Shown: positions 10,020 to 21,926, counted from the stretch's first letter. The stretch is DNA of 64,000 bases from Metridium senile (GCA_949775045.1 OX459100.1:5084136-5148135), one strand, 5' to 3'. The notes: generated by a model from the sequence alone, not told the origin. Numbers and translations: made by a program.

Positions 10020-11071
10020 TTTTTAATTCGTCAAACTCTTCGGGGAATACTCCAACTGGGGAAGAAGGTCGCTTGAGGGATGTTTTAGAAGGGGTCTTTA
10101 TTGCAGTACTTGCAGTAATTGCATTTATTGGAAATGGGATTATCATCTTCGTCATCTACAAGAACAGAAATCTACGTGCTTTGAGGAACTTATTCATCGC
10201 GAGTTTAGCCTTCTCGGATCTCTGTCTCGGCGCTACCGATATTATTTATCAAGCAATTGGCAAGCTTGTGCCTGATTACAAACCACCTCACTTCTCCGTC
10301 TGTTATTTTATTCTTTTAACTGGAGTTCTGTTTGGTTCTGCGTCGGTTTTTAATCTTACAGCAATGACTATCAATCGCTACATCGCCATCATCTATCCTC
10401 TGCACTATAGTCAATATGTAACGCCACGAAGATCCGCTTGCATTTTACTTCTCTTGTGGCTGGCTGCTCTGTGTTTAGCAGTCCCACCGCTAGTTTGGCG
10501 ACCAGTTAATGTAGTCTGCTTCAGTACCACCCCCTCTGGAGAACATTTGGTCAACGAAATAGCGTACATGGCAGCGGAATGGGTATTCTGGTTTGTAATC
10601 CCAGGATTTATCATTCTCTTTTCTTACTGTCGTATTTACCGCATTGCAAGAATCCAAGCCAGGCAAATTGCTGCCATGGAGCAGTCGCAAAGACAGGCTG
10701 TAGAACCAAGCCAAGATGCTTTGAACTCGAAGGTTAAAATATCGACATACAAGGAACGTAAAGCTGGTCGAATGGTTGCAATATTGATTGGTTTTTGGCT
10801 TTTTTGCTGGCTTCCTTTCTTTGTGGTTCTGACAATACACAAATTTCACGTCGGCGCTGGAGTCCCTCCTATACTAATGAGCGTCTTTTTGACTTTGATG
10901 TTTATTAATTCTGCTGTGAATCCGATTCTTTTAACAACTTACAATCGCGAATTGAAGGTGGCTTTAAAAAGACTTTATCGCAAGCCGTCGAGGAACCACA
11001 ATGGGATGAGTAGCACTGAGGTCGAACTGACAAGTGTACGAAGAATGACTCATGCAAACCTAAATAAATAG
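10016..11071 (+). CDS. Class A GPCR, aminergic-type fold without the amine aspartate
   Basis: An intronless gene of 351 residues predicted to be a plasma-membrane receptor with seven transmembrane helices. Landmarks: N40 in helix 1 (GN motif), D68 in helix 2 (LAFSDL), C96 and C168 for the extracellular disulphide, W148 in helix 4, CWLP at 264-267 in helix 6, and NP at 302-303 in helix 7. Helix 6 (FWLFCWLPFF) and the overall layout resemble adrenergic and other amine receptors. However, the position expected to be Asp 3.32 (seven residues after C96) is Gly103, DRY is NRY (120-122), and NPxxY is NPILL. Two NxS/T sites lie in the short N-terminus. The ligand is unknown; amine binding by the classical salt bridge is unlikely. 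AATAAA signals occur at 11284 and 11321. Confidence 0.88.
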   Translation: MIFNSSNSSGNTPTGEEGRLRDVLEGVFIAVLAVIAFIGNGIIIFVIYKNRNLRALRNLFIASLAFSDLCLGATDIIYQAIGKLVPDYKPPHFSVCYFILLTGVLFGSASVFNLTAMTINRYIAIIYPLHYSQYVTPRRSACILLLLWLAALCLAVPPLVWRPVNVVCFSTTPSGEHLVNEIAYMAAEWVFWFVIPGFIILFSYCRIYRIARIQARQIAAMEQSQRQAVEPSQDALNSKVKISTYKERKAGRMVAILIGFWLFCWLPFFVVLTIHKFHVGAGVPPILMSVFLTLMFINSAVNPILLTTYNRELKVALKRLYRKPSRNHNGMSSTEVELTSVRRMTHANLNK

Positions 11072-13681
11072 AAACAAAATTGGGGGAAAATAGTATAGTT
11101 TTTGTTTAAATTCGCATTAAGCACTTTATTAGCCTCATAAGCTCATTATAAAAAAAATCATTCTCATAAATCTACATTTGCAATATTCTCAATACAAAAG
11201 ATAAGACTTTTGTAAATTTTGCATGAAAATGTCCTTTTTTGTTGCAGTTCGATTTGGGGTATTTTTCCATTTGATTTAAAAATAATAAATTAAAAAACAA
11301 AAAATCCAAATTCGTCATACAATAAATGAGAAAGTTAGGTCTTTTAAAAAGGGAAAGTGGTTTGCAGAAAGTTGGATTAGCCCTTTGCTATAAAGGTCTA
11401 TTTTTCGTTCACTATATTCCGTCTGCATGATTTTCATAGAATATTCGGTACCTAAAACTGACAACGAATCAAGCATATTAACTTTCGTGTAATAAAAATA
11501 CTACAATTATGCAGAACTCATACGAAGATTGCAAAAATAGACTATTGAAAAGGATTGAGAATTACATTCAACTTAATGGGTAAAACCTAAGACATATAAT
11601 TAGCTTGTAGGAAATAAAAGGTTTGCCTAGGGTAAAAAAACCTTCTTTTTTTTAATTAAGAGCTAATTTAAGACTGATTTGATATCATTCAAACTTCACT
11701 CACATGCGACCACCAGCAAAGATTCACAACTTAATGTTGATGTTACGCTTTGCATTGGTGGCCTTTGAGACGTAAAAGATGTGATTTATTAATTCAATAT
11801 TTACTTCCTAACGTTTTTACGACACTTCAATGGATTCCTTAGCGTAACAAAATGTTCCTGTGTTTTATCGTTCGTTATCTCATTCCAGTTGCTCTCTGGA
11901 GAATTTTTAGTTTTGCTGTATTACTTTCAAATATAGACAAACTATATATTACGGCAAACTCAAAAGAAGTTAACATTTTAGCGAACTATTTACGGGTAAC
12001 AGTTTTTTGCAAACTTACGCCAGGGAATTCATTGAAATGTTATAGAAATGTTTTGGAGTTGACTCGTTCACAAAACACAACTATAACCTGAAGTTTAAAA
12101 TTAATTTTGCATCTTTAGTGGTCGCATGAGTTCAAAATTAAACACCTAGACTAACTAGGGCTAATTTGATATTATTTTCCCTTTGTAAAGTGATATTCTA
12201 GGAAACAAATTCAAGGAAAAACAGTAATTTATCTAGAAAAGTGAAGATTCTAACCATAGTTAAGTGAGAACACAATACAGAACTAAATATAAAGACGAGC
12301 ACTCCCAAGATGAGCTTGTTTATATTTATTTTCTTATCAATCTCATTTATAAAACACTTATCACTGCCACGGTTAATCCAGATAATTGACTTCCAGTTCT
12401 ATAGCTTCCTTTCAAAATTAAGACATAGGCGACAAGCGAAAAAAAACCATACTTCTATAGACACTGCGAACTTGGCTGCAAAGCTGGAGATTTCAATGTA
12501 GTCTGCATGCAGACAAAAATACTAGAGTGCAATTAGTATATCGGTGAATAGTTAGCAAAAAAAATGAGAAGGAAGGAACTATTTAGTGTGTTTGATGGCA
12601 TATATAGTTGATTATAATTAACTGAAGGGGAAAAGGATTTGTTTGCAGGTAAAAAAACATTGAGACTCCTGGGACTTACTAAGAAAAGGAGAGACTGAAA
12701 TAGTTAACGATGGTGATTAAAATCACACACTGAGGGAAATTAAGGAAAAACTATTTTAAACTGAATATAAAAAATAACGAATAAGTTAAGGCTCGTTTAA
12801 TTTATCATCAAATAGTTACAAAAAAATGGCTCAGTCTGAAAAAGTAGAAAAATAATCCGTGATAAAAGGTATATAAAAAAAATTCACATAGAAATATAAT
12901 TGTTTTTAATTCTGTCTGGAGAATTTTGAGAAACAAAAATGTGTAATTTTTAGGCAAAAGTGCTTGGAAATTCCTAGGAAATTTCTAGGAAATATTAGAA
13001 GAGAATCCACGAAAAACGCTTGGTTAAACCAGGGAAAAGCTTGAAAATTCTTAGAAAAAATAGTACGAATTCTTAATAATTATCTTAAAAGTTTAAGATT
13101 CTTAGAGAAAAAACCTCGGACAACTATAAGTTCCTTTACGTAAATATCGTGAAAATAGAGTAAAGAAAGTTAAATAGATCCAACTATAGTGTAAATATAC
13201 TAATACAAACGGAAATATAATATAAATAAAAAAAAAAAAAAATATCTTAATGACTTGAAGTTTCGGAGATTTTGAGACACAAATAGAGCTCAAAAGAAGC
13301 GTAAACAGAAAAGAAAAATAGTTAAATTCACTTTTAAATAGAAATTTATAGCTATGATACGACAAGAGTTGCTTTGTAAAGCCGATGTTTATTCTAAATA
13401 AAATATTAAATCCATTGTTTGAGAATTTTCATTTATTTTGCGGTATCTCTCACAAGTGCGTTCAGATTAATTAAAAAGATATTTTTGAAATTGAAATAGT
13501 GAATGTTTTTAAACTTCTGAATGAGCGACAATATTACACTTTTAGTGTTTGTATAACATACCATGAAACCTAAAAATTTTAAATCAACAATGAATTGCCG
13601 CAATAATAATGCGAATATTTCTTTCATATATACAGACGCTATTTCTCACGTAAATACAAAGCTTAGAATCCGTTAAACTAC
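11072..13681. other. 3' flank and gene-free AT-rich stretch
   Basis: Two AATAAA hexamers (11284-11289 and 11321-11326) could end the GPCR transcript. Beyond them I see no gene, no transposon termini and no clear tandem repeat for about 2.3 kb. There is only weak internal repetition such as TTCCTAGGAAATTTCTAGGA near 12970. Short ORFs here look random. Confidence 0.5.
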
Positions 13682-13742
13682 CGTATTTACCCGAATAAGC
13701 GCCGCCCCCGAATAAGCGCCGCCCCCGAATAAGCGCCGCATT
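13682..13742. mobile_element. Left end of an inverted-repeat transposon with 19-bp iterons
   Basis: CCGTATTTACCCGAATAAGC is followed by three direct copies of CGAATAAGCGCCGCCCC (the last decayed), spaced 19 bp. Similar termini are, from memory, widespread in invertebrate genomes. No matching right end is found nearby, so this is a fragment. The following stretch to 14400 shows nothing else. Confidence 0.5.
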
Positions 13743-14400
13743 TTAACGCTATAATGTTACTCTAGAACAGCATTGGAATTTTATCAAATTAGAATTGGAA
13801 TTTTTATCAAATTAAAGCAATATTCTTCAGTTCAAAGTTATTATATTTCACCGCTCGCCCATTAAATCTCCCCAATATTCGTCGAGAAAATCGAGACAAA
13901 TTTATGTGTTATGTTTTAGACGGAGACCGATTCATTTATGTATGGACGCGTTCGGAAACTATAAAGGAGGTGTTGCAAATTAAAAATAAATACATACAGC
14001 ATTTCAATGGAGGGAGATCAATATCATAGGTTTTCAAGATATTCGTGAGGACGGGAGTCCGTTCCACAGCACACATTTATCAATTACGTTCCGTACACGG
14101 CGAGAACGGAGCCAAAGCAAAGATTGTCGAGATAATTTAGTATTATTATTGCCATAAATGTCCGGTGTTGGGGGCTGTTAGTTTATCTGCTTGAGACTAC
14201 ACTTAAACATGCAGCAGTAAATTAAACTTACACGACTTGATGGTATCTCTTCATTGTCTTTTTTGCAGACCACATAAGGATGGTATTGATAAAAACGCGA
14301 CGCATATTGACATTAACACATATATGGAAGATTTCACAACATGGTTACTCTGGAAATGAGAGGGATCCTTGAATGATCTAGTATTTGCATTTATATATAT

Positions 14401-14556
14401 CAATGAAAACTAGCTAGTAAACTAGTATAGGCTGCGTCGGTGTTTGATATAAACGATAGGTAATATAATGAAATTTGTAACACCGTAAAAAATGTTGACT
14501 TAGCTTTACTGACGTCTCGAGCTTTAGCCCTTCGTCGGAGTAAAAGAATTAAACTA
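14401..14556 (-). mobile_element. Penelope-like element end with hammerhead-like core
   Basis: Read on the minus strand, 14545-14504 gives CTTTTACT, CCGACGA, AGGGC-TAAA-GCTC, GAGAC, GTC, AGTAAAG. The flanking CTTT(T)ACT and AGTAAAG can pair as stem I, and GGGC/GCTC as stem II. Between them lie near-matches to the hammerhead ribozyme boxes CUGANGA and GAAA. The tail continues with TTTTTTACGGTGTTACAAAT and ends near CTAGTTTACTAGCTAG. Hammerhead motifs in Penelope-like retroelements are established. This copy has two box substitutions (U to C, and GAAA to GAGA) and may be inactive. Confidence 0.55.
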
Positions 14557-15235
14557 AGAGAGATGATGAGTATAGATCTCATTTGTACGTCTTTTTCTGT
14601 TATTTCTCGTTGCTTCACAAACCGTCAGATTTGCAAACACAAAAGCAAGTAGAAAATGAACTCTGGTTCCCACCCAAGGTATAGGATAGTAGTTGTTCAA
14701 ATTCACTAAAAGCTCTTAAAAGACATGATGTCATGTTAAATTCAAAAATGATATACTCATGCATGGGGTGCAAATGTTGTAAAAATTTGAAATAGGTTAA
14801 AAAAACATATATGTATTTCAATTCAAAACTGATATAAACACGGGGCGCCAATGTTGTAAACATTCAAGTTTTAGAAGCAAATTTTTTTAATTTAAAACAT
14901 GTACGGCGTGCAGAAAAAAATAAAAGCTGGTGAATCATACACTTATTTCAGTTGTGTCTTTTTCGCAAGATGGTATTCATGAAACTTCGTAACATGAAAT
15001 TGAAATCACAGAATACAGTTGCGTTTCTGATCATACTCATGAATATACATATCAAATACAATTATCGAAAATATTAATTATGAAGGAAAAATGTGCTTCG
15101 ACATACTCAAAATGTTGAATGTTACTTACTCGCTATGTTATAATTATTAGTGCATGCTTGTTATGGAAACTATAAATTGGTAACAGTTTGTTAATTAATG
15201 GTTGTCATGGACGCAAAGTCAATTACTCTACAAAT

Positions 15236-15450
15236 GGAAACTAGCGAGTAAACTAGTATAGGCTGCGTCGGTGTTTGATATAAACGATGGGTAATATAAT
15301 GAAATTTGTAACACCGTCAAAAAATGCTGACTTAACTTTACTGAGGTTTCGAGCTTTAACCCTACTCCGACGCAGGGCTAAAGCTCGAAACGTCAGTAAA
15401 GTTAAGTCAACATTTTCTTACGTTGTTACAAATTTCATTATATAACCTAT
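15236..15450. mobile_element. Head-to-head pair of the same Penelope-like end
   Basis: The left half repeats the 14401 element in the same orientation (CTAGTATAGGCTGCGTCGGT). The right half is an inverted partial copy in which 15364-15401 reads ACT, CCGACGC, AGGGC-TAAA-GCTC, GAAAC, GTC, AGTAAAG on the plus strand. The two copies share their centre, giving a hairpin of about 160 bp. Only the plus copy keeps a GAAAC-GTC block; its CUGANGA box has lost the last A. Confidence 0.6.
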
Positions 15451-15575
15451 ACTCTATCTGTCTATAACAGTTTGGCGTACTGCACTCAAAACATTGTCTC
15501 TACTTTTTAACATACATTGATATGCATTGAAAACAAATAACTCTCGCAATAGAATATTTCAAAGTATTCGTCGCA

Positions 15576-15754
15576 CAACCTCATCTTCAATAGCGTGTAA
15601 TATATACATATATTCTTTAGAATTTTACATCTGCAAGTGGAATTTTTTTTTGTCGATTATTTTTTTTTCTGTACGTGTGTATGAATAGTCCTTACATTGC
15701 CAAGGGCTGTAGCCAAATTCTAAAGAATATATTACACGATATAACGAGACCGTT
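15576..15754. mobile_element. Foldback element, type B, copy 1 (diverged)
   Basis: CAACCTCATCTTCAATAGCG and ATATTCTTTAGAATTTTACA are answered by CCAAATTCTAAAGAATATAT and TTACACGATATAACGAGACC. It is a more decayed relative of the copies at 35215, 36745 and 42548. Non-coding. Confidence 0.65.
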
Positions 15755-15769
15755 ACTCAACTATAACGT

Positions 15770-16410
15770 ACAAAAATATATCCACAGGATGATATATATG
15801 ATTATAATAATAAGAGTGTATATGTAAAATATAATGTACAGAAGTACATAGTCCAGAGGATGAATATGATAATAAGAGTACATATGTAAAATATAATGTA
15901 TAAAAATATATAGTCAAGTTCAAGTTCAAGTTCAAGTTTATTTACACACTGTATATAATATTTACATAAATTGGTCTATTTATTTGTATTTACAAGATAT
16001 GATTTAAATAATATTTAGTAAATTATAATACAAAAATACAAATAATAACTATAGTAAGTGTGCAGTGATGGTTTAAGTAGTGTAAACTTTCGAGTAAACC
16101 ACCACTACAGACAATATATAATTATATGCTATTCAGTGGTGAGCGTACTAGGCTAAACTAGCTAAAATATACTAAATGGCTATTTATATACTTATAAGAT
16201 ATTTTCATTGTTGCTTATTGAGTAGATAAGCTTTCAAAGATTTTTCAGTCCAGAGTATGAATATAATAATAAGAGTAGATATGTAAAATATATAATGTAT
16301 AAATTAAAATATCTAGTCCAGAGGGTGAATATGATAATAAGAGAAAATTTGTAAAATATAATGTACAAAATATATGGTCCAGAGAATGAATATAATGATA
16401 AGAATGTATA
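15770..16410. repeat. Degenerate tandem array of about 70 bp, split by a 330-bp insertion
   Basis: Units carrying AGTCCAGAGGATGAATATGA and AAGAGTACATATGTAAAATA occur at 15770-15910 and again at 16245-16400. Between them (about 15915-16245) lies a block that begins with CAAGTT repeats (TTCAAGTTCAAGTTCAAG) and TTTATTTACACAC. It looks like a retroposon-like insertion, since the array resumes in the same unit. Nothing in the block is coding. Confidence 0.6.
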
Positions 16411-17169
16411 TGTAAAATAAAAAAATATTTAGTAAATAAAACATGTTGGGACCTTTAAAACTGGGAAATGTTTTGTGCAAAAGTTTCTCCAAAAGTAATT
16501 TAAAAAGTTTGCTTTCGTGACATCCAAAATGTTTACAATATAAATTTCCCATCTCCTTTTCAAAGTTCAAACTGAGTACAATCCTTGACCGGATCTGAAA
16601 ACCCATAGCTCTTGAATCTCCAAAACTTCACTAATTAGATCACGCATGGGTTTGAATTTACGTTATCTCAGAAAAACATTTTCAATTTAAAATATAGTTC
16701 GAGCGCTGTTTTTTTTTTTAATGTAGATTTTTTTGAAGAAATTTTAATAGCTTTTAGATAAAATCATGAGAATAGTAGATACGTGCTTTTTATAGCTTGT
16801 TTTTCGTACTGAACACCTTGTAATTTTAATAAATATATGTAAATTAATGTATTGCCCGCGGAGCAATTTAGTTTTCAAAACACGGGATGATTATGTGTGA
16901 TTTTAGGGCATTTTATGAAAAACAACTTTGTCCATGGATAGTAAACGAACAGATAAATGAGGCAAATTAATTCAAAATAATAAAAGCAAAAATACATAAC
17001 AAAAAAAGGAAGGAGAAGTGAGGAAATGACTATGAACTTCAATCTGTTTATGTAATAAACAAAAATAACAACTCTGAAACAAATAAATTAAAACAGAATT
17101 GAAATAATGAACAAAAAAGAATTGAGAAAACTGAAAAACAAAATTCTTTATGAACTTGAAATACTCGTG
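16411..17169. other. Gene-free AT-rich stretch
   Basis: No ORF with protein character, no inverted repeats and no motif clusters that I can recognise. Confidence 0.5.
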
Positions 17170-17560
17170 ATTGCATGATAAGCGATCAGACCATTAGATG
17201 ACAAAAAAAGAACAAGAAGATAATTAAGGTAAAGAAGAACAAGAACAAGAACAAGAAGAACAAGAACAAGACTGAGAAGAAGAAGAAGACGAAGGACAAG
17301 AAGAAGACGAAGGACAAGAAGAAGACGAAGGACAAGAAGACGACGAAGGACAAGAAGATCAAGAAGAACAAGAAGAAGCAGAACAAGAAGAAAAATGAGA
17401 AGAAGAAAAAGAACAACAACAACAAGACTGTAGAACAGGAAGAAAAAGAACAAGAACAAGAAAAATATTGAAGAAGGAAAAGAAGGAAAAGGGAGAAAGA
17501 AGAAAAGGGAGAAAGCATAAAAAGACTGCAAAAGACAGCCATAGGGTAGAAAGAAAAAAG
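17170..17560 (+). repeat. Purine-rich GAA/GAC tract, about 390 bp
   Basis: The plus strand is almost entirely A and G (AAGAACAAGAAGAACAAGAA and similar), with GACGAAGGACAAGAAGAAGA repeated three to four times at 17285-17350. The long frames on the minus strand are Leu/Phe-rich translations of this tract, not genes. Such polypurine strands can form triplex or R-loop structures. Confidence 0.8.
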
Positions 17561-17807
17561 AAATTTCTTGATTCAGATCTAGAACAAAAACTCAAAACAA
17601 TGTTGTGCAATGAAGAAAACGAACATGCATCAATATTAATAATAATATGACCTTACATGAAATGAAGCGAAAAGCCTAGGTGAGAAAATTAAGAAAGATT
17701 GACATGTTAATAGAATTGCATGGCGTCCTCTGTGTGTTGTGTGTAAATGATGGTTGTAAATGTAGCTTATAACACATGTCCTATCGGCACTAGGCGCCAT
17801 GTTATAA

Positions 17808-17976
<169 letters not shown>

Positions 17977-18257
17977 TCAAACGAACGATTTAAAGAAATA
18001 TCACAGTTTGACGTTTAGAGAATTAGGTGACATTTCACAGCCGGTGTATAGAAAAAAACATAAGGTTTTCAAATAATTTCAACTCAAAAAACGCCGACGG
18101 ATGTGAAGAAAACTGAACAAAATAATTGTGGACTTCCTGTGGTTGAATAAATATTACATAGGTAGCCCATTTGGTGAAGCAGTTACGGCATTCAGAAAAC
18201 CGGGCTGCAGATAACGCTGGACGGTTGACCGTGGGCTCTGGGAACAAGAAAGGGTTA

Positions 18258-18448
18258 TAGCCTCCTCCGGAGGCAACTTCTCGCATTCTTTGCTTTTTGG
18301 GATTCCTGTGGGACGACCGAGAAAGGACTTGGGACGTATTGTTCCTCCAGCTTTTCGACCCTAGTCCTAATCTTCTTTTTTCTCGACAAAGGAAGCCCAC
18401 TATAGAAAGGAAGTCTGAATTACGGTGGGTTGTCTGCGGAGGAGGCTA
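18258..18448. mobile_element. MITE with TAGCCTCCTCCG termini
   Basis: TAGCCTCCTCCGGAGGC on the left is mirrored by GCGGAGGAGGCTA on the right. The element holds one inverse copy of the dispersed motif (GGGATTCCTGTGG at about 18299) and one decayed forward copy (AGGAAGCCCAC at 18389). Similar in design to 6893-7042. Confidence 0.6.
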
Positions 18449-18599
18449 GGCAGGTTACACAGTGCTGGGACAAGAAAAAAACCGATTTAGCGAGGATTCC
18501 GGTTTATGGAGGTTTATTATACGCCGTATTAGACTTATGGACGGTTCGTACGTTGTATTTCTCTCTCTAGTTACAAGTCCAAGTAAATCACGAAATGAA

Positions 18600-18900
18600 G
18601 CGGCATCATTGTTGTTGCTGCGAAGCTCTGGAACGCTCTACCAATCGAGATTAAGGAGTCTTGCTCAGTTGAAGTATTTAAGAAGAGAACAAAATCATTT
18701 TCATTCAACTTCTAAATTCTAAATATAGATTAATTTCTAAATTATTTTTACTGATATATACATACAAAGTTTTAAACATTTTTCTTCGTTCTTTTTCATA
18801 ATTTTTTCATTGTTTTTCCATTTTTATATATATAAGTATTTTTTTTTATAAAAAGCATTAAGGGTTATAAGAAATAAAGCATTATTATTATTATTATTAC
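18600..18900 (+). pseudogene. Non-LTR retrotransposon (LINE) 3' remnant
   Basis: Bases of about 18601-18720, read in the frame that contains AAGCTCTGGAACGCTCTACC, give IIVVAAKLWNALPIEIKES followed by a Val-Phe-Lys-Lys segment and TAA. This is the familiar C-terminal tail of CR1/L2/Jockey-like reverse transcriptases (LWNxLPxxI...FKKxLKxFLF). Upstream the frame is broken. A 3' tail ends in AATAAAGCATTATTATTATT at 18871-18899, as expected for a LINE end. It is immediately followed by a decayed copy of the Penelope-like core (CCGACGAAGGATTAAAGTCC, 18902-18921). Confidence 0.6.
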
Positions 18901-19287
18901 TCCGACGAAGGATTAAAGTCCCCAAAACCACTAAGTTTAAAGCTACTTTTTATACGATGTTTACTTTTTTGTTACTTAGTACTGACGCCTTGATGCCATA
19001 AAGTGGTAAGAAAAGGTTTGGATAAGCCTTCTATTTATGGTATAGTAATTTGTAGCTTTGCTTTGTCTTTTCTTAATCATTTAAAAGGCTATAGTTGCTA
19101 TCACATATGTAATGTTCTCAGAATAATTAATGATAAATCAGTCTATATCGTCGATTCCTAACTAAACATCTTATCATTGAAAGCTTTCTTTTATATTACA
19201 ATTATAAACTACCTAAGGCACTGCACTTTTGTAATTTGTTTTTCGTTTCTGTTTTTTTTTTTTTTTTTTTAATATTTTTTTTTTGTC
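18901..19287. other. Gene-free stretch after the LINE remnant
   Basis: It begins with the decayed hammerhead-like block noted above and ends with a T-rich run (19250-19285). Nothing else is recognisable. Confidence 0.4.
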
Positions 19288-19370
19288 GCATGTTGCGACG
19301 CCATCTTTAACACAGGGAACCCATCCACAAATCAACGGCATGTTGCGACGCCATCTTTAACACAGGGAAC
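19288..19370 (+). repeat. 33-bp direct repeat carrying the ACACAGG motif
   Basis: GCATGTTGCGACGCCATCTT plus TAACACAGGGAAC occurs at 19288-19320 and again, identical, at 19338-19370, a 50-bp period. The motif form is ACACAGGGAACCC in the first copy and ACACAGGGAACAC in the second. Confidence 0.75.
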
Positions 19371-19501
19371 ACATACAAATCTCTGTAACTATGAATCCAA
19401 ATAGCTTCACTTGAATTATGTTTATAGGAATAAAATTTTTCAAAAATACATATATATTAAAACAAAATACATAATATATTTCTGCTCCCTCTTTCTGATT
19501 G

Positions 19502-20530
19502 TACAGTATGTGTGTGCAATTCCGGACGGTTTTTAAATAAATTGCCATATCATTCGTTAAACGCATTGTTTAGGAAATACATTTTCCCTGGAGATGAGGT
19601 AACATCTGATAAAGGTTTATATAAAGTATTGGTCAATTTTAGTGATTTTTAAAAATGTTATGGATATATTTGTAAAGTAGTTTGAGTGGTGCAATTCCGG
19701 ACAGTTGTGTGCAAAGCCGAACACTATTAAAGTAGGTTCTGTTTAATCAATTCTTTAAAGTTATTTCATAATTTTCGAATGCTTATGATAGATTTTCTAT
19801 TTCCACAGTCAAATGTGAGATTAAAGCATAAAATTGTGTTTATTAAATCATGAATTACGTTGCTTGATTAATACGTTTGAACACTAAAGTATTTCACACA
19901 CGAGTAATTGCCCTCGTGCGCTGGATTCTGCAAATGAATATAAATGTCCTATAAATATATAGTGCACGGTGATTAAACTATCCAAAAGATAAATTTTGTT
20001 TGCAAAATCAACCTGCAGTTGAATTGTATATTTTTAAGCGACATTTTAACCTACAATTCAAAGTTACGGGTGATTGCTAATCTTGTTTATTTTATCGTCC
20101 GGAATTGCACATACCTTAGTGGATTTTAGTAGTATTTCTAAAACCGTCTCCTACACTTTTTTAAACTATTAAAAGCTCTTCTTTTCACACAAGATAAAAC
20201 ATTGTTTGCAATTGAAAACGTACTAAATATTTTGGCGTTATCATTTGAATCTGCAGAATAATCACCATTTTAAGTTTAACATGTAATTCAAAGCGCGTCA
20301 AAAACTGACTTATTGCGAATTTGCATATTCACATGCCATGAAAAATCGCTCTTTTTCCTAGCTGAAAATATCTCGATTGTCACAAAAACCTCTTACACAA
20401 TAGAAAACATACAAATGCTTTATTCTATAATGTTGTTTTCATTTGTAAACAAATTCGATGTCTTTTTTAACGCTTAAATGCCAAAGTGTCCGGATTTGCA
20501 CACTGTCCAGATTTGCACACACATACTGTA
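19502..20530. mobile_element. About 1.03-kb TIR transposon without a transposase, TA-flanked
   Basis: The ends are TACAGTATGTGTGTGCAATT then CCGGAC on the left, and GTCCAGATTTGCACACACAT then ACTGTA on the right. Extra internal copies of the terminal block (GTGCAATTCCGGAC at about 19690, GTCCGGAATTGCAC at about 20097 and GTCCGGATTTGCACAC at about 20489) show repeated use of a binding-site-like sequence. No ORF of transposase size is present, so it is non-autonomous. CAGT ends beside TA suggest the Tc1/mariner/pogo group. Confidence 0.7.
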
Positions 20531-21173
20531 GTGCTCATTTTTTAAGATAATTTAGGTTTTCGTTCAATTCTATAGCGTTGGGCTTTCAGTATTGTAAACT
20601 TCAGATGTCAGATTGTCCATGTTTTTTGAAACAAAAATATACTAAAAATATTTAAAAAATATAAAATATAAAATATACTACATTAATTTAACAACAAGGC
20701 CGTAAAATTAAAAGAAACACATGCAGAGATAATACTAGTTGACCAATTTACACCTATTTCAAAAAAGGTTCTCACCGCCAAATTAATGCAAAAGGCGACC
20801 TTTAATATGGTTTCGTGGACTACAAACAACACGGAATATCTCAATACTAACCTCCGTGTTCTTGACGAGAAAAAGAAGCAGAAACACGTTGTTCCATCTT
20901 CTCTTGGATCTATGAATGACCTATTTTCTATCGCCGCTTATGACAACCTCTTTGAAATGGCTGTACACATACACCTTATTGCAAGAACGTTGTGTTGACT
21001 TTTGTCATTTAGTGGGAAAGAAATTCATTAAAAGAAAAAAGAAGATCACTCAAGCTGAACTCTTTCTTGTGTTTTCCTTTACTATTAAATTACTAATATT
21101 CTTTTTTCACGTGACAACATTAAATAAGAAATATTTACTAGAAGAACAAATATAGATCAATAGTATAACGATG
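20531..21173. other. Gene-free stretch with a MITE remnant
   Basis: ACACCTATTTCAAAAAAGGT at about 20751 is a left end of the TACACCTATTTC family without its right end. The open frame at 20786-21155 has no recognisable domain and I do not call it a gene. Confidence 0.4.
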
Positions 21174-21383
21174 AAGGCTAGTTTCCGTATGATCGCTCAC
21201 GCGCGATCACCGGATCGCTGAAAATGATGCCAGTGATCTTCAGCGATTATACAATTTTTCTGCACAAAATGCAAATCCGATCGCTCGATCGCTTAAAAGT
21301 GTTTCCATATAATCGCTGACGATCGCTGGCATCATTTTCAGCGACCCGGCGATCGTGAGCGATCATATGGAACTGCTAGGCTT
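21174..21383. mobile_element. Inverted-repeat MITE rich in GATCGC
   Basis: AAGGCTAGTTTCCGTATGAT with CGCTCACGCGCGATC on the left, GATCGTGAGCGATCATATGG with AACTGCTAGGCTTT on the right. The interior repeats GATCGC/GCGATC many times. Of the same general design as the AAGCCTGG elements near 8.2-8.8 kb. Non-coding. Confidence 0.7.
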
Positions 21384-21669
21384 TAAAGATACCTTATCTT
21401 TGACTGTGTGTTTTTATTCTATGTTTGTTTTTAAAGTCTGCTGTTGACGCGCACGCAAGTATTTTAGATTCAAAGTCAGAGACCGGAATTAGTGATAAAA
21501 CGATAATTCCGTTTGACTTAAGGAAGAGTCACGCATCAGGAAATGTAGCCGAGAATAATGGCTGATTAACACGAGGAGATCTAAGGATAATACCGACGGA
21601 ATGTCTTGATAAAAGACAACACACTCATCCCTTGGTATTGAGGGCACTCTGATTGTGCTTACTCACGAA

Positions 21670-21926
21670 TACAGTAAAACCCCCGCGTATAAGAACCTAC
21701 AATTTAGGAAATTTTCACCTGGTTTTTTTTTTTTGTAAAATGAGAGCTATGTGCAAAAGCATTGACCTGTATGTAAATAAAATAGGAAGAAAGTTGTTGT
21801 AATAATGAAGTGAGAGGTGCTAATAGAACCTAGATAGCCTGATTTCAAGTTAAGCACCATTTATATAAGAACCTTTTCAGACTGACTTGGAAAAATCTAG
21901 GTTCTTAAACGCGGGGTTTTACTGTA
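21670..21926. mobile_element. MITE, TACAGTAAAACCCC type
   Basis: TACAGTAAAACCCCCGCGTA then TAAGAACCTA at the left, TAGGTTCTTAAACGCGGGGT then TTTACTGTA at the right, with TA at both outer edges. This is a classic Tc1/mariner-type non-autonomous element of 257 bp. The interior is AT-rich without an ORF. Confidence 0.8.

Noticed and set aside
10411..10849. Three minus-strand frames (67-119 codons)
   Set aside because: Antisense shadows of the GPCR at 10016-11071.
17147..17542. Two long overlapping minus-strand frames (127 and 118 codons), Leu/Phe-rich
   Set aside because: They are translations of the GAA purine tract. Composition is simple and several frames are open at once.
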